Shown in pieces: positions 62,658 to 64,000 of a stretch of DNA of 64,000 nt (its first letter is position 1; every line of letters begins with the position of its first letter). The stretch is from CAJQHT01 sp038123275 (GTDB lineage: Bacteria; Pseudomonadota; Alphaproteobacteria; Rickettsiales; UBA1997), in assembly GCA_038123275.1 (NCBI GenBank), contig JAYORG010000008.1:6246-70245 (forward strand), read 5' to 3'. Under the pieces are notes generated by a model, which was not told where the DNA came from, did no database searches, and worked only from the letters and a program-made list of their open reading frames with translations. The position numbers and the translations under genes are program-made.

Positions 62658-62668
62658 AAAAAGTTTAT

Positions 62669-62782
62669 GGGTCTGTCCCGAATCAAAAATCGTTCAATTT
62701 TTTCTTAATTTCCACCAAAAATAAGGAAAAAGTGAATGATTTTATTTTTCTAATTCCAAATTCTTTGATTTGGGACAGTCCC
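62669..62782. repeat. 114-bp palindrome with GGGACTGTCCC-type ends
   Basis: Arms 62669-62687 and 62764-62782 pair with two mismatches in 19 and continue imperfectly inward (AATCGTTCA / TGAATGATT). The tips GGG(T/A)CTGTCCC resemble those at 24515-24657 in their first eight bases. It ends 36 bases before the yifB start. Confidence 0.7.
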
Positions 62783-62818
62783 TTTATGCATTAATTAACA
62801 ATATTAAATTTAAGATTT

Positions 62819-63985
62819 ATGGTTGCCAAAGTAAAAACCTTCGCCTTTTTAGGAATTCAAGCAATTGATGTTGATGTTCAAGTTAAAATTAGTCCAGGTA
62901 AGCAAGCCTTTTCTATTGTTGGTTTGGCTGACAAGGCAGTGGGAGAATCAAAAGAAAGAATAAGGGCTGCTATTTTATCAATGGGCTTAGAATTTCCTTA
63001 CAAAAGAATCACAGTTAACTTAGCACCGGCAGATTTAATAAAAGAAGGCAGTCATTACGATTTAGCAATTGCTATTGGGCTGTTGGTTGAACTTGGAGTT
63101 ATTAATCAAAGTGAAATTGATCAATATTATTGTTTGGGTGAGTTATCTTTGGATGGTTTTATTTCAAAGGTTAGCGGTATTCTACCAGCTGCCATTGAGG
63201 CTAATGCCAAGAATTGTGGTATTATTTGTCCACAAATTTGTGGTCCAGAGGCTCTTTGGGCTGGCAATGAAGATGTTATTGGAGCTAGTAATTTAATTGC
63301 CTTAATAAATCACTTTAAAAATACACAATTTATCCCAAAACCAAAAATTAATTTAAGGAAAGAAGAAATTACTTATCCTGATTTAAAAGATATCAAAGGT
63401 CAGCAAATTGCCAAGAGAGCTTTGGAAATTACTGCTGCTGGTGGCCATAATCTATTAATGATTGGTCCTCCTGGTTCTGGTAAATCAATGTTGGCATCTA
63501 GATTGCCTGGCATAATACCTAAGCTTAATGTCAAAGAAATGTTAGAGATTAATATGATTCATTCTATTGGTGGTAAGTTAGAAGATGGTCAATTAATTAC
63601 ACATAGGCCATTTCGCGATCCTCATCATTCTTGTTCAATGCCAGCAATGGTTGGTGGTGGCACAAAGGCAAAGCCAGGCGAGATTTCTCTAGCTCATAAT
63701 GGTGTTTTATTTTTAGATGAATTGGCAGAATTTCCAAGAGTTGTATTAGATTCCCTCAGGCAACCAATAGAAAATGGCAATGTATCAATTTCAAGGGTTA
63801 ATTCTCACATTACTTATCCCGCTAATTTTCAATTAATTGCTGCGATGAATCCTTGTCGATGTGGCCATTTAATGGATGACTCTAGAACCTGCAATAAAGC
63901 TCCAAAATGTGGACAAGATTATCAATCTAAAATTTCTGGTCCATTGCTAGTGCAGTGTCCTAAATTGATTGTATATTATAATTAG
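62819..63985 (+). CDS. comM: YifB/ComM-family Mg-chelatase-like AAA ATPase, 3' end disrupted
   Basis: This helicase-related AAA protein is linked to natural transformation and branch migration in other bacteria. It has an N-terminal Lon-protease-like domain (about 1-170, GKQAFSIVGLADKAVGESKE), Walker A GPPGSGKS, FRDPHHSCSMPAMVGGG, HNGVLFLDELAEFPR (Walker B) and QLIAAMNPCRCGH. It is normal to GPLL (about residue 376). There the family continues DRIDIHI, but here the frame runs VQCPKLIVYYN and stops at 63985. About 120 C-terminal residues are missing, so a frameshift, insertion or rearrangement begins at about 63950. Confidence 0.85.
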   Translation: MVAKVKTFAFLGIQAIDVDVQVKISPGKQAFSIVGLADKAVGESKERIRAAILSMGLEFPYKRITVNLAPADLIKEGSHYDLAIAIGLLVELGVINQSEIDQYYCLGELSLDGFISKVSGILPAAIEANAKNCGIICPQICGPEALWAGNEDVIGASNLIALINHFKNTQFIPKPKINLRKEEITYPDLKDIKGQQIAKRALEITAAGGHNLLMIGPPGSGKSMLASRLPGIIPKLNVKEMLEINMIHSIGGKLEDGQLITHRPFRDPHHSCSMPAMVGGGTKAKPGEISLAHNGVLFLDELAEFPRVVLDSLRQPIENGNVSISRVNSHITYPANFQLIAAMNPCRCGHLMDDSRTCNKAPKCGQDYQSKISGPLLVQCPKLIVYYN

Positions 63986-64000
63986 ATAATTAAAATAATA

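Noticed and set aside
61718..62818. tRNA or other standard RNA gene in the long spacer
   Set aside because: No cloverleaf or T-arm consensus could be found among the hairpins.

Overview
The window is AT-rich, gene-dense bacterial DNA. An F0 block with paired b' and b subunits, the rpoZ-spoT pair, ankyrin proteins, DUF2335, RhuM/Fic, many broken genes and many intergenic palindromes point to a host-associated alphaproteobacterium, most likely of the Rickettsiales or a similar intracellular lineage. This placement is inferred from gene content; no rRNA gene is present.

Layout. 1-7.7 kb: core genes (SulP permease, universal stress protein, atpE-atpX-atpF, pheT, DUF2335 protein) with two decayed genes between them. 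7.75-25.1 kb: an accessory island bracketed by two near-identical histidine-phosphotransfer (HPt) genes. It holds a minus-strand operon for a 3018-residue non-ribosomal peptide synthetase (C-A-T-E-C-A-T-R), an unusual double aminotransferase, an MFS exporter and a phosphopantetheinyl transferase, and divergently a TonB-dependent receptor and a YfiR/DUF4154 protein. 25.4-36.5 kb: an EF-hand lipoprotein, Uup, a DUF1016-nuclease fusion, a dead asparaginase, an ankyrin protein, spoT, rpoZ, map and a nitronate monooxygenase-like protein. 36.5-44.3 kb: a frameshifted kinase-like effector candidate with nuclear-localisation-like motifs, an MMPL exporter, an MscS channel and metE. 44.4-51.7 kb: an outer-membrane barrel, two effector-like genes (one ending in a CaaX box), a plant-MSH1-like MutS with a C-terminal GIY-YIG domain (frameshifted), and ung. 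51.7-60 kb: a broken histidine kinase, an XRE regulator, a Fic protein close to Neisseria NmFic, RhuM, a metallo-beta-lactamase-fold protein, a radical SAM protein and a Ulp1-like cysteine protease with ankyrin repeats, split by a dinucleotide-repeat frameshift. 60-64 kb: a DASS transporter, a 1.1-kb hairpin-rich non-coding stretch, and a yifB gene that loses its reading at the window edge.

How the parts work together. The island is a nearly self-contained make-export-reimport set. PPTase primes the NRPS. The starter condensation domain suggests an N-acylated first residue, and the epimerase a D-configuration. The terminal reductase would release an aldehyde, which the adjacent class III aminotransferase could turn into an amine. 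The MFS protein could export the product, and the receptor with its YfiR partner could recover or sense it. The rest of the accessory content looks host-directed (kinase-like, LRR-CaaX, Ulp1-ankyrin, ankyrin). At least seven genes carry nonsense or indel lesions, several in homopolymer or dinucleotide runs. That fits genome decay, slippage-tolerant expression, weakened mismatch repair (the MSH1-like gene is itself broken) or indel errors in the assembly.
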